Of a DNA stretch of 64,000 bases, positions 41,081 to 50,160 are shown piece after piece. The DNA lies in NCBI GenBank assembly GCA_964387685.1, contig CAYLXK010000003.1:124001-188000 (forward strand), in the 5' to 3' direction. Numbering within the stretch: the first letter of the stretch is position 1; every line of letters begins with the position of its first letter. The position numbers and the translations under genes were made by a program. Origin of the DNA: Bryobacter sp964387685. GTDB lineage: Bacteria; Acidobacteriota; Terriglobia; Bryobacterales; Bryobacteraceae. The notes beneath the pieces were generated by a model. That model saw only the letters and a program-made list of their open reading frames with translations, did no database searches and was not told the DNA's origin.

Positions 41081-41857
41081 CTAGTTGGCGCTAAAGTGCG
41101 CCCGGCGGTTCTTGGAGTAGCAAGCCTCGCTTGCTTCTGTGCAAGTGGGCTTTTCGTTTCCGTAGCTAATAACCTTTAGACGGTCGCCGGGAAGGCCCAG
41201 GTTCACCAGATATTCTTTGGTGGAAGTGGATCGGCGGTCGCCAAGACCGAGGTTGTATTCCGCAGAGCCGCGCTCATCGCAGTGGCCTTCGATGGTAATG
41301 ATGCCATTCGGGTGCGCGGCGAGAATCGCCTTGATCGCCTCGGCATTCTTGTTCAGGGTGCTGCGGCCGTCTTCTCGGATATCGCTCTTGTCGTAATCGA
41401 AGTAGAGGTCGCTCAAGAGGCTCGAAACCATTTCCGTAAAGCTCTGGGTGACAGTGGGAGCGGGCGTTTCCCGCACCGGAGGCGGCGTCGGACGTACGGT
41501 GAGAGTCACACTGCGCTCGGCATTGCCGCCCGGCCCGACCGCCGTGAGGCGATAGGTGGTAGTGGACGACGGACTAACGCTGCGGGAGCCGGAAGACTGC
41601 ACGGTGCCAAGCTCCGTGATCGACACGCTGTCGGCATTCTCGACCGCCCAACGAAGGGTAGCGCTCTGTCCCGCCGTGATCGTAGTGGGCTCCACGCTGA
41701 AGCTCCGTACCGCCGCCGCTGGCTTCGGAGCCGCGGGCACGGACGGCGGAATCGGATTGGGCGGGGTGGCGGCGGGTGCGACGGGCTTTTTGCATCCGGC
41801 GGCGAAAAAAGTGAGTGTAAGCGCGAGCAGGGCGGCGCTAAGTTGTTTACGCGACAT
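41081..41857 (-). CDS. pal: Peptidoglycan-associated lipoprotein Pal with inserted Ig-like domain
   Basis: 258 aa from the ATG at 41857. The lipobox is FFAAGC (Cys near residue 22). A Pro/Ala linker leads to an Ig-like beta domain at about 50-130 (VEPTTITAGQSATLRWAVEN, STTTYRLTAVGPGGNAERSV), not found in E. coli Pal (about 173 aa). The OmpA-type peptidoglycan-binding domain follows: LYFDYDKSDIREDGRSTLN, GHCDERGSAEYNLGLGDRR and VISYGNEKPTCTE. It tethers outer membrane to peptidoglycan. Between tolB and cpoB. Confidence 0.93.
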   Translation of the reverse strand: MSRKQLSAALLALTLTFFAAGCKKPVAPAATPPNPIPPSVPAAPKPAAAVRSFSVEPTTITAGQSATLRWAVENADSVSITELGTVQSSGSRSVSPSSTTTYRLTAVGPGGNAERSVTLTVRPTPPPVRETPAPTVTQSFTEMVSSLLSDLYFDYDKSDIREDGRSTLNKNAEAIKAILAAHPNGIITIEGHCDERGSAEYNLGLGDRRSTSTKEYLVNLGLPGDRLKVISYGNEKPTCTEASEACYSKNRRAHFSAN

Positions 41858-41912
41858 GGTTAAAGTAGACCTCCAAGGGGCAGCATTGAATTCGGGTTCG
41901 ACAGCAGAAAAA

Positions 41913-43262
41913 CTAGTGAGTCCAGACGGGCATTTCGTTTGAGCCAATGGTGGTTAACTGCTTTACTTGTGTGCCATCAGCCAGCATGGTCCAAATATGC
42001 GAGTTGCCGCCGCGCTTGGAGCTGTAGGCAATATGACGCCCGTCTGGCGCCCAAGACGGGTTTTGATTCCGTCCAGTGCCATGGGTCAGTTCCGCAAACT
42101 CCCGCGAAGCAACATCCATTACAAAAATGTTAAAATTTCCTCTTTCCAGGCCGCCGGTCCAGGAGAACGCAATCAGCCTGCCATCCGGATGCCAGGACGG
42201 ATTAGCCGCCTGCCCGGAACCATCTGTGAGGCGCTGCACGTCCGCGCCGTCAATATTCATCTTATAAATTTGTGCCGGTCCGGATCTACCTGAAACGAAA
42301 ACAACTTCTGTTCCATTTTTTGGATTCACCCGAGGTTCCACCTCAACCGCCCGCGCCGAAGTAAGAGGCCGCAGATTAGATCCATCGGCGTTGGAGATGA
42401 AGATGTTTGCATATCCGCTGCCTAATTTTGTGCTGAGCAGGATCTGCTTGCCGTCGGGAGTGAAGTCGGGCGTGGTGACCACGCTGGATTCTGGATTGAC
42501 GAAGGTAAGGCGGCGGGCAGAGTCGGCCGTCAGGATGGTAATTCCGGGCGTGCCGCGCAAGAAAGTCGTGAGGGCCAGTTTGGAATTGTCCCGGCTTAGC
42601 GTGGGAGTAGTCGCAATGGAGCTGAAGCGAGTCATTTGCTTTTGGTTGGAGCCGTCGTAATCCATCGACCAGATTTCCTTGGCGCCGCTTCGATTGGAGA
42701 CGAAGTATATCTTAGAGCCGACCAGAGACTTGGCGCCAAAGCGGGCTAGAATATCGGCGGCAAACTCCCGGGCCACCTTCCGCGTACCCGCCTCGTCCAG
42801 GCTGCCATTGTAGACTTTGCCAAAGGCCTGCGCACCGGCGAGATCGTTCTGAGTGGTTGAATAGAGCCACCCGAAGAGCACCAATTGACCGGCCTGCGTG
42901 GCGGAGTAACCGACGGCCAACCAGTCGGCTTTGGTGGGCTCTGCCGCCCAATCGCTGAGCCAAAGGCCTTCCGAGCGCGCGCCAGGGGCCGGTTGTCGAA
43001 AGTCTTGCGGCTGCTGCGGGGCCCGCAGAGGGTAAAAGCTTTTGGGCGCAACCTTGATGACGCCCGAGTTAAAGATCTCCTCAAAAAGAACTTGATTGAA
43101 GAGCGGCATCCATTTGTCGGCTTCGCCGGAGCCGCGAAAATCGGGGATCGCAATGGTGATTTGTTTGCCGCCCGTGAGGATAACGGAGAGATCGGCTTGC
43201 CTTTGGGCGGCCAAGGGCGTCAGGAGAGCGGGCAAAGCAAGAAGGGCGTTTCTTCGGTTCAT
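41913..43262 (-). CDS. tolB: Tol-Pal periplasmic protein TolB
   Basis: 449 aa. The signal MNRRNALLALPALLTPLAAQ has an RR pair that resembles a Tat signal, unlike the usual Sec signal of TolB. An N-terminal alpha/beta domain (SVILTGGKQITIAIPDFRG) precedes the six-bladed propeller, with repeats such as NRSGAKEIWSMDYDGSNQKQ, FTPDGKQILLSTKLGSGYAN, SGRSGPAQIYKMNIDGADVQ and WAPDGRHIAYSSKRGGNSH. TolB bridges Pal and TolA/TonB. It overlaps the TonB/TolA gene by 4 bp. Confidence 0.95.
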   Translation of the reverse strand: MNRRNALLALPALLTPLAAQRQADLSVILTGGKQITIAIPDFRGSGEADKWMPLFNQVLFEEIFNSGVIKVAPKSFYPLRAPQQPQDFRQPAPGARSEGLWLSDWAAEPTKADWLAVGYSATQAGQLVLFGWLYSTTQNDLAGAQAFGKVYNGSLDEAGTRKVAREFAADILARFGAKSLVGSKIYFVSNRSGAKEIWSMDYDGSNQKQMTRFSSIATTPTLSRDNSKLALTTFLRGTPGITILTADSARRLTFVNPESSVVTTPDFTPDGKQILLSTKLGSGYANIFISNADGSNLRPLTSARAVEVEPRVNPKNGTEVVFVSGRSGPAQIYKMNIDGADVQRLTDGSGQAANPSWHPDGRLIAFSWTGGLERGNFNIFVMDVASREFAELTHGTGRNQNPSWAPDGRHIAYSSKRGGNSHIWTMLADGTQVKQLTTIGSNEMPVWTH

Positions 43263-44035
43263 CGTTTCAACTCAAACTGGAATTCGATCTGGGCGCTGGG
43301 TTTCTCGAAGCCGCCGGGAAGCGGCGGCATCGGGGACGCTTCATGGATAGCACGCAACGCGGAGTTATCGAGCGCGTAGTTGCCGGAAGATTGGAAGATT
43401 CGCACGCCCGAAACGTTTCCGTCGCGAGCAATGGTAAACGTAACGATGGCGGGCGGCGCGCTGCGCAAACGAGAGTCCACGTCGTCGGTACGCCATTTCT
43501 GTCCCACCCGTTCTCGCAACAACTTTTCATACCAGCCAAAACGGGCGCCAAAAGGCGAGCTATCACTCGTGCCCACACCGCCCGAGCCGGTCACGCCCAT
43601 CATGGGATTCACGAGTGCGCGTCCGGAGGTGGAAGTAACCTGATTGGGCAGAATTGGATCCGGGCGATAACGCTGATTGGTAGCCACGATTTCGCGCTCG
43701 GTTTTTTTCTGGCGGCGATTCAAAGGGATCGCGTTCGGGTCTTCGGGTTCGGGGCGCGGTTTGGGCTGCGCCTTTTTTAGTTCCGGTGTCTGCAATTGGC
43801 TCTCGGTGTCGTTGGCGACTGGATTCAGCCGGCCTTGGCGCCGCATGATGGGAATTTGGGCGACTGCGCTTACGCCGGCGGAAGCACCCAGAGAATTCGC
43901 TTCGCCAAATCGCTCGACCGCGCGGTTGTTCCACCAATGCCAGGCCCCCAAGGACGCGGCTAGGCTCAGGTGCAGAAGCATAGACTTCAAAGCACCGCTT
44001 AACTCGCTTTTATTTCCGGCGGTTGTAGCGATCAT
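43259..44035 (-). CDS. TolA/TonB-like energy transducer
   Basis: 258 aa. One N-terminal membrane helix (SMLLHLSLAASLGAWHWW) is followed by a proline-rich periplasmic stretch (KPRPEPEDPNAIPL) and a C-terminal TonB/TolA fold near residues 170-255 (YEKLLRERVGQKWRTDDVD, AIVTFTIARDGNVSGVRIFQ, LDNSALRAIHEASPMPPLP). In this position it should couple the TolQ-TolR motor to TolB-Pal. The start overlaps tolR by 26 bp and the stop overlaps tolB by 4 bp. TolA and TonB cannot be told apart here. Confidence 0.9.
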   Translation of the reverse strand: MIATTAGNKSELSGALKSMLLHLSLAASLGAWHWWNNRAVERFGEANSLGASAGVSAVAQIPIMRRQGRLNPVANDTESQLQTPELKKAQPKPRPEPEDPNAIPLNRRQKKTEREIVATNQRYRPDPILPNQVTSTSGRALVNPMMGVTGSGGVGTSDSSPFGARFGWYEKLLRERVGQKWRTDDVDSRLRSAPPAIVTFTIARDGNVSGVRIFQSSGNYALDNSALRAIHEASPMPPLPGGFEKPSAQIEFQFELKR

Positions 44036-44459
44036 CGGTTTGCGTTACGAGACGGACGCCGATTTGAGCTTCGGTCAATTCGGCCACCACCTGAGCGACG
44101 GCGTCGTAACGAGTTTCCTTGTCGGCCCGGATATAAACCAGATTCTCTTTGGCCTTGCGATTCGCCTTAGCGGCTGCCGGAAGCGCGTTGATGTTGACGG
44201 GTTGGTCGTTTAGGTAGACTTCGCCTTCCTTGGTAATGTTGACGACGTTTAGGTCCTGTGCGGAGGCTTTCTCAGTACGGACTTTAGGCACCTCGATTTC
44301 TAGGCCGAACTGCATGGCTTGGGCGGTCAGCATGAAGATGATCAACAAAACCAGCACCACATCCACCAGCGGCACGACGTTCATTTCGGAAAGCGTGGAG
44401 AAGCCGCCGCGCCGCCGGCCGAACCTGCCCGAGTTGCCATCGCCAATCGAAAACGCCAT
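44010..44459 (-). CDS. tolR: Biopolymer transport protein TolR/ExbD
   Basis: 149 aa. A single membrane helix with the proton-pathway Asp occurs in EMNVVPLVDVVLVLLIIFM near residues 24-42. The periplasmic domain has the ExbD-type pattern (VEVPKVRTEKA, NVVNITKEGEVYLNDQPV, RADKETRYDAVAQVVAELTEA). The unit uses the proton gradient with TolQ to energise envelope constriction. It lies between tolQ (6 bp) and the TonB/TolA gene. Confidence 0.92.
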   Translation of the reverse strand: MAFSIGDGNSGRFGRRRGGFSTLSEMNVVPLVDVVLVLLIIFMLTAQAMQFGLEIEVPKVRTEKASAQDLNVVNITKEGEVYLNDQPVNINALPAAAKANRKAKENLVYIRADKETRYDAVAQVVAELTEAQIGVRLVTQTDDRYNRRK

Positions 44460-44465
44460 AGCCGC

Positions 44466-45137
44466 TTAGCCTTCGAAGGTCCTTTCGACCAGGTTCATGA
44501 ACTCTAGCGCGAAGTCTTCCATCCGCGCGGCTTGTTCCTTGATGAGGTAGCCGAGGTAGTTGTAAAAAATAGCGGCGGGGATGGCGGCAAAGAGGCCCGC
44601 GCCGGTGGCGATGAGCGCTTCGGCGATGCCTGGTCCCACGGTGCGGAGGCTGACGCTGGCGCTGGCGGAAAGAGCCTCGAAGGCATCGATAATGCCCCAC
44701 ACCGTCCCAAAGAGGCCAATGAACGGCGTGACGGAGGCAATCGTCGCCAGCCAGGTCATCTGGCTCTCGAGCTTGCCGACTTCCTCGCTAATGCCCAGTT
44801 GCAGATTGCGTTCGATCATCAGCTTGTTGCGGATCTGGCCTCGATTGCGGGCTTGGCGTTCCACCTCGGCGTAGCCGAAATCGAATACCGCGACAAGCGG
44901 GGCCTGTGCGAACTGTTCCGCGGCCACGGCAATCGCCTCGATGGCCGGTGCTTTTCGGAAGGCTCTCAAGAAGCTCTTGTTGCCCGTCGCGGCCTTGCGC
45001 AAGGCGCTCCATTTCTGGAAAACGATTGACCAGCTAAGCAGGGAGGCGGCGATCAAAATCAGAAAAACCGCCAAAGGAATTGGCTTGGAGGGATTGAATA
45101 GCTCCGTCAGCTTCACCTGCAGGAGAAATGCCATCAT
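44466..45137 (-). CDS. tolQ: Tol-Pal motor protein TolQ
   Basis: 223 aa from the ATG at 45137; TTG 45143 and ATG 45134 are nearby alternatives. Three membrane helices: AVFLILIAASLLSWSIVFQ, then LATIASVTPFIGLFGTVWGI (the conserved TolQ/ExbB helix near residue 135) and EALIATGAGLFAAIPAAIFY near 175. Together with TolR it forms the proton-driven motor. It heads the operon, 56 bp from the divergent recN start. Confidence 0.94.
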   Translation of the reverse strand: MMAFLLQVKLTELFNPSKPIPLAVFLILIAASLLSWSIVFQKWSALRKAATGNKSFLRAFRKAPAIEAIAVAAEQFAQAPLVAVFDFGYAEVERQARNRGQIRNKLMIERNLQLGISEEVGKLESQMTWLATIASVTPFIGLFGTVWGIIDAFEALSASASVSLRTVGPGIAEALIATGAGLFAAIPAAIFYNYLGYLIKEQAARMEDFALEFMNLVERTFEG

Positions 45138-45192
45138 TATCAAATTTCATTATCGCCGTTGGCAGGCGACTCCTGCCAGTAAAATCAAGCTG

Positions 45193-46878
45193 ATGCTCGT
45201 GGAATTGCTGGTCGAAAATTTCGCTGTGGCCGACCGGGTCCGTGTGCGCTTCGACCCGGGCCTGAATGTGCTGACGGGAGAAACGGGCAGCGGCAAGAGC
45301 CTGATCGTGGATTCGCTTGCCTTATTGTTTGGGGGCAGGGCTACGGCCGAGCTGGTGCGGAGCGGGGCCGAGCGGGCGCGCATTGCCGGTATCTTCGAAG
45401 CACCGATGGAGGGCGGGCTCCCCGGCTTGCTGGCCGAGGCGGGCGTCGAGGTGGAGGACGGCGAGTTACTGATTGAACGGGAAGTAATGGCTAACGGCAA
45501 AAGCCGCGCCTTTGCGGGCTCCCGGCCTGTTACTGCCGCGCTGCTGCGTAGCATTGCGCCCTTCCTCGGGGACCTGCACGGCCAGCACGATCAACAAAGG
45601 CTCTTCGATCCCGAGGAACAGCGCCGACTGCTCGACGAATTTGCGGGCCTGGAAAGCGCCGTTGGAAGGGCCGGGCTTCTCTTCCGGCAATGGCAGGCGA
45701 CAGAAAAGGAGTTGGCGACCCTGGATGCGCGGGAGCAAGAGGTCCTGCGCCAACGCGACCTTTGGAGTTTCCAAAAGAACGAAATTGAAACGGCGGGCTT
45801 GAAGTCGGGTGAGGATGTGGCGCTCGAGAACGAGCTGCGCGTCCTGGCGAATGTAGTCAAACTAAAAGAGAGTGCCGGGGCAGCGCTTGAGGCCTTGCAG
45901 GGGGACGGCGGCAGCGCGCTGGAATCGCTGCGCACCGCTACGCGCCGCCTGGTGGAACTGCGGCGCATCGACGAGGGTCTTTCGCCGGTGCTGGAGAGCC
46001 TACGGACTGCCGAGATTCTCATCGACGAAGGGGCGCGCGACCTAGGCCGCTATGCAGACCAGTTGGAGGCGGATCCGGGACGATTGGGCGTGATCGAGAA
46101 TCGACTAGGGGAGATCGACAAGCTACGGCGCAAATACGGCCAGAACATAGAGGAAATCCTCGCCTTTTGCGAACGGGTAAGCGCAGACCTGGAGCTGGTG
46201 GAAAGTGCCAGCGGACGCCGGGAAGAGTTGAGAAAAAGCTCGGCGAAACTCTACGCCGACTTCGCGGCCACGGCCGGCGAACTGAGCGCCGAGCGGAAAA
46301 AGGCGGCTGCGGCGCTAGAGAAGCGGATCGAAGCCGAATTAAAGGATTTGAATATGGAACGCAGCCGCTTCGTGATTTCCATTGAGGAAACAGAGTGGGG
46401 CCCGACCGGCGCCGACCGGGTGGAATACCGGATTTCGACCAATCTCGGCGAAGAAGAGCGCCCGCTGGTGAAGGTAGCAAGCGGCGGCGAGCTCTCCCGG
46501 GTGGCGCTGGCTCTTAAGGTGGCGCTGACCACAAAAACCCGCGCCCAGGAAGCTCGCACCTTGGTATTTGACGAGGTGGACGCGGGTATTGGCGGGAGCG
46601 CCGCCGAGCAGGTTGGCCGGAAACTGAAGCGCCTGGCAGCCCGCAATCAGTTAATCTGTGTCACCCATTTGGCGCAGATCGCGGCGTTTGGGGATCATCA
46701 TTTCGCGGTGGAGAAAAAGGAGGCCAAGGGCCGCACCTTTAGTGTTGTGGAAGAACTGGCGGGGGAAAATCGCGTCAAGGAAGTAGCCAGAATGATGGGG
46801 GGGCAGAGGCTGACAACGGAAGGGCTCAAATACGCGGAACAGCTTATCGAAATGGGACAAAGCCTCGTGAAAGGCTAA
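45193..46878 (+). CDS. recN: DNA repair protein RecN
   Basis: 561 aa from the ATG at 45193. An SMC-like ATPase used in double-strand break repair: LVENFAVADRVRVRFDPGLNVLTGETGSGKS has Walker A at residues 29-36 (quoted in parts: GLNVLTGETGSGKS). A shortened coiled coil with inter-domain LREMxxx-like helices fills the middle, and the C-terminal half has the ABC signature VASGGELSRVALALKVAL and Walker B TLVFDEVDAGIGG, then the D-loop and H-loop CVTHLAQIAAF. Length matches E. coli (553 aa). It overlaps the next gene's stop by 4 bp, convergently. Confidence 0.95.
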   Translation: MLVELLVENFAVADRVRVRFDPGLNVLTGETGSGKSLIVDSLALLFGGRATAELVRSGAERARIAGIFEAPMEGGLPGLLAEAGVEVEDGELLIEREVMANGKSRAFAGSRPVTAALLRSIAPFLGDLHGQHDQQRLFDPEEQRRLLDEFAGLESAVGRAGLLFRQWQATEKELATLDAREQEVLRQRDLWSFQKNEIETAGLKSGEDVALENELRVLANVVKLKESAGAALEALQGDGGSALESLRTATRRLVELRRIDEGLSPVLESLRTAEILIDEGARDLGRYADQLEADPGRLGVIENRLGEIDKLRRKYGQNIEEILAFCERVSADLELVESASGRREELRKSSAKLYADFAATAGELSAERKKAAAALEKRIEAELKDLNMERSRFVISIEETEWGPTGADRVEYRISTNLGEEERPLVKVASGGELSRVALALKVALTTKTRAQEARTLVFDEVDAGIGGSAAEQVGRKLKRLAARNQLICVTHLAQIAAFGDHHFAVEKKEAKGRTFSVVEELAGENRVKEVARMMGGQRLTTEGLKYAEQLIEMGQSLVKG

Positions 46879-48995
46879 AGTGGCAGAGCAGCCAGCAACG
46901 TTTGGCCGTCTCCCGATAAACGCATCGAAAACCCCTCTTTGGCCAGCATGTGGCGCATCGCTGTATTGTCGGCCAAGAGTTCAGCCGTGAGGCGCCGCAA
47001 GCCTTCGGCACGGGCGGCGGACAGCAAGTGTTTCACCAGCGCGCCGCCGATTCCTTTCCCCTGCGCGTCGTCCCGCACCAAAAAAGCGACTTCGGCTTCG
47101 TGCTTCTGGAGCGGATTTCGCTGCAGGCGGCCCACGCCCAGGATCGCTCCCTGCTGTTCCAAAACCAAGGCCAGTTCGCGCGCGTAGTCATTGAAGCAGA
47201 CGCGGGCCAGCCGTTCGTGGAGTACCCGCTCCTCTAGCTTGAGAAACTGCAGATAGCGCAGGTAAACGCTCCGTTCGCTGAGTCCGCTATGGAAGGCAGC
47301 GATCATCTTCTCGTCCTCGGGGCGGATGGGCCGCAGCAGCGCTGCCGTGCCGTCGCGCAAAGTCAGCTCCGTAACGTACTGGGACGGGTACGGGCGAATT
47401 ACGCTGCGCGGCCAGAGCGCTTCGTCCAGATTCAAAGGTTGCAGCGTGGCGCGATATCCTCCAGCCCAGGCGCGACCGCTCTCGGCGCAGAGCGGGTAGA
47501 TTTCTAATTGCCGGAGTACAGGCATTTCGCTGACAAGGCGCGAGAAGCGCACTAACAGGACCTCCAGGCTGCGCAGCGTGGCGTCGCTAAAGGCCCGGTG
47601 AATCCGAATTTGTTCGAGTGCACGCCGCGCCAGGGTGGACGTTAAAGGCGGCAGGGCGGCGCCTAGATCGCGATAGATCTCTTCGCCAAAGCCCGCTGCA
47701 CCAATGTAGAGCACAGGCCCGAAAGTCGCGTCTACCTCAGAACGGAGGCGCAAGGGTTGGGTTATTTTTGCCTCGCGTGACTCGCACTCAATTCCATAGG
47801 CGTCCAGAACGCGAGCCAGCAAAGAGCCATCCACGCTTTCGCGGCCCGCGCTGCGCAGCAGGCGAAGCTCGTCCTCGATTTTGGAGGCATCCACCAGATT
47901 CGCCGCGAAGATGGGAGTCTCGTACAGGGCGCGTAAAGACGACGAATACTGCCACAGCGTTTGAAAGGCGCGGGCGGCGGTATCGGGATAAGGAAAGGCG
48001 GGGATGTTGGCCTCAACGAGCGCCGTATTGGCCTCCCGCACGAGGTCCGCTCCCATGAAGGAAGCAAAGATCGGCTTGTAGCGCGAAGCGTTATGCGCCA
48101 GCATCTTGGCCGTTTCCAGAGCTTCCGTCATCGGCTGGGGGGCGAGAATTACCAACGCGCCCGCGCTGTTTTCCCGCGACAGCAATCTCTTTAGCTCCCG
48201 TTCGTAGTCCGCAGCTCCGGCGCCTCCGCCCAAATCCACCAACTCGTCCAGCTCACCGCCGGCCAGATCGAGAGCGTCCGAGGCAAGGAGAGCGGGCCCG
48301 TTGGCGTTACTGAGAATAGACAATCGGCCACCGGCCGGTCGAGGCTGGCGGTGCAGGACCTCTGCCAAGTAGAAGAGGTCAGCCAGGCGCTCGACCCGCA
48401 GAACACCGCAGCGGCGGAACATGGCATCAAAGACGGCATCGCGTTGCCGGTCCTTGCGGCCAGCGCGAAGAACGATGATGGGTTTGGCCAGCGCGCACTC
48501 CCGCGCCGCCGAGATAAAACCGGCCGCGTCTCCAAGGGATTCCATATAGAGCAGAATCGATTTCGTATGCGGATCTTCGGCCAGATAATCGATGCAATCC
48601 CCAAAACCGATTCTGGGAGCGCGCCCGAGCGAAACGAAGGCGCTGAAGCCGACTTTTTGACGTTGGGCCCAGTCCAGAATCGCGCCTCCGAGCGCCCCGC
48701 TCTGGGTCACAAAAGCGAGGTTGCCAGGTAACACCGCAGACGGGCTGATGGTGTGATGAATTTGCCGGTGAGGGGCAATCACTCCAAACGAATCAGGCCC
48801 GATTCGCGCGATGTCTGCGGCGTCCGCCTCCGCCAACAGACCGCTATCGAAATCACCGGGACCCAATAGCAATATCGCGGGCCGGGAGGCGCGCAGGGCT
48901 TGCGCCAGCGAGACACTATCCTGCACGACCGCCAAATCCTGGTTGGCGCGGGAACCAAGAAAGTAATCCAGCGGGCCTCTGGACTTAGAGGACAT
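46875..48995 (-). CDS. Truncated Pat-type protein: acyl-CoA synthetase-like plus GNAT acetyltransferase
   Basis: 706 aa. PatZ/Pat-type protein lysine acetyltransferases are normally about 890 aa: an NDP-forming acyl-CoA synthetase-like region and a C-terminal GNAT. Here the CoA-binding Rossmann domain is reduced to about 60 residues, starting near the GPDSFGVIAPHRQIHHT block. The next domain is intact (LAFVTQSGALGGAILDWA, SLGRAPRIGFGDCIDYLAEDP). The ATP-grasp-like part (about residues 400-530) is divergent. The GNAT domain is complete (VRDDAQGKGIGGALVKHLLSAA near 650). It may acetylate without nucleotide sensing. It overlaps the ABC permease gene by 11 bp, as the end of the glycan operon. Confidence 0.84.
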   Translation of the reverse strand: MSSKSRGPLDYFLGSRANQDLAVVQDSVSLAQALRASRPAILLLGPGDFDSGLLAEADAADIARIGPDSFGVIAPHRQIHHTISPSAVLPGNLAFVTQSGALGGAILDWAQRQKVGFSAFVSLGRAPRIGFGDCIDYLAEDPHTKSILLYMESLGDAAGFISAARECALAKPIIVLRAGRKDRQRDAVFDAMFRRCGVLRVERLADLFYLAEVLHRQPRPAGGRLSILSNANGPALLASDALDLAGGELDELVDLGGGAGAADYERELKRLLSRENSAGALVILAPQPMTEALETAKMLAHNASRYKPIFASFMGADLVREANTALVEANIPAFPYPDTAARAFQTLWQYSSSLRALYETPIFAANLVDASKIEDELRLLRSAGRESVDGSLLARVLDAYGIECESREAKITQPLRLRSEVDATFGPVLYIGAAGFGEEIYRDLGAALPPLTSTLARRALEQIRIHRAFSDATLRSLEVLLVRFSRLVSEMPVLRQLEIYPLCAESGRAWAGGYRATLQPLNLDEALWPRSVIRPYPSQYVTELTLRDGTAALLRPIRPEDEKMIAAFHSGLSERSVYLRYLQFLKLEERVLHERLARVCFNDYARELALVLEQQGAILGVGRLQRNPLQKHEAEVAFLVRDDAQGKGIGGALVKHLLSAARAEGLRRLTAELLADNTAMRHMLAKEGFSMRLSGDGQTLLAALPL

Positions 48996-50154
48996 CGGCG
49001 AAGCTCTTTTTCACTCGCGCGAAATAGCCATAGCCAAGATAGAACACGAGCACGGAAAGCGCCGAAAGCTTCGCCAGGGCCGGCCATTCCGGCGCATGGC
49101 CCTCCACCAGGATGGCCCGGTAGGCCCGCACAAAGATATAGATGGGATTCTTTCCAAGTACGGGCAGTAGCGAGACCGGAAGGCTGGTGTCCGGATAGCA
49201 AATGGGCGTGAGAAAAAACCAAAGCGTGAGCGCGAGGCTGACGATGTAGACCAGGTCGCGAAAAAAGACCCCGGCCGCGCAAAGTAAATAGCAAAGCCCG
49301 GCGGTAAAGAAGAACTGCGGCAATAAGACTAGGGGCAAGTAAAGCGCCGACGCGGGGACGCTGCCGCGCGCGAAGAGCAGAAAGCCGAGGAAGATGCAAA
49401 AGGCGGTTAGCCCGGTGACGAGTCCAGCCAGGGTTAGGTTCAAGGGGAGCACTTCAATCGGGAAGATCAGCTTGGTGATGAGGTTGCGATTCTCGCGCGC
49501 CAAGTTCGAGGCGCGTGCTAGAGCTTCGCTAAAGGCTAGCCACGGCAGCATGCCCGCCAGAAAATACAGGATGAAGCCATGGCGTGAAGGATCGCCGGGA
49601 AAGCGGGTTTCGAGCACGATCCCGAAGATGAAGTAATAGGTCAACATCAGCACGAGCGGATTCAGAATCGCCCAAAAAGCGTCCGCGATGCTGCCCCGAT
49701 AGCGCGCGAGAATATCCCGCTGCACGAGAGAGAAAATGAGCGGCGCGTGACGCGACGCCAGCTGAAAAGGTTCCGCCAGAAGGCGCATTAGGCGGCTGGG
49801 CCAATTGGTCCGGTTGAGTTGCGCCAGGCGTGCAAGCCGGTGCGCGGGCTCGCCGATCCCCGAGGGAGAGACGTCCACATCGATGAGCAAAAACTGTTTC
49901 CCTTCGGCGTAGGCCCAAGCGCCGCTATCTTCGCGCGGGGAAACATAAAAGCGGTACAGGCCCGGCACCGCGGGCAAATGTAACTGCAACGCGGCGGCTC
50001 CATCGCTGGTTTCGATCCAGGGGCTTTCCCGCAAATACTTGCCCGTCCGGGGATCAATCCAGTGACAGCCCAAAGTGGCAGGTCCGTCGAGGTTGAGGCG
50101 GACGGAAAGGCCACGCTCATTTCGTTCGACGAAGTGATCTTGAATGGACGCCAT
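48985..50154 (-). CDS. Polysaccharide-export ABC permease with extra N-terminal beta domain
   Basis: 389 aa. Residues from about 140 form a Wzm-type ABC-2 permease: FSLVQRDILARYRGSIADAFWAILNPLVLML is the hallmark region, followed by hydrophobic segments and TPICYPDTSLP near the end. The first 100 or so residues are a beta-rich domain (SVRLNLDGPATLGCHWIDP, PAVPGLYRFYVSPRED, FLLIDVDVSPSG) that is normally absent and resembles the substrate-recognition domain found at the C-terminus of some Wzt ATPases. The cognate ATPase is not in the window. It follows the glycosyltransferase-methyltransferase gene by 6 bp. Confidence 0.86.
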   Translation of the reverse strand: MASIQDHFVERNERGLSVRLNLDGPATLGCHWIDPRTGKYLRESPWIETSDGAAALQLHLPAVPGLYRFYVSPREDSGAWAYAEGKQFLLIDVDVSPSGIGEPAHRLARLAQLNRTNWPSRLMRLLAEPFQLASRHAPLIFSLVQRDILARYRGSIADAFWAILNPLVLMLTYYFIFGIVLETRFPGDPSRHGFILYFLAGMLPWLAFSEALARASNLARENRNLITKLIFPIEVLPLNLTLAGLVTGLTAFCIFLGFLLFARGSVPASALYLPLVLLPQFFFTAGLCYLLCAAGVFFRDLVYIVSLALTLWFFLTPICYPDTSLPVSLLPVLGKNPIYIFVRAYRAILVEGHAPEWPALAKLSALSVLVFYLGYGYFARVKKSFADVL

Positions 50155-50160
50155 GCCGCT

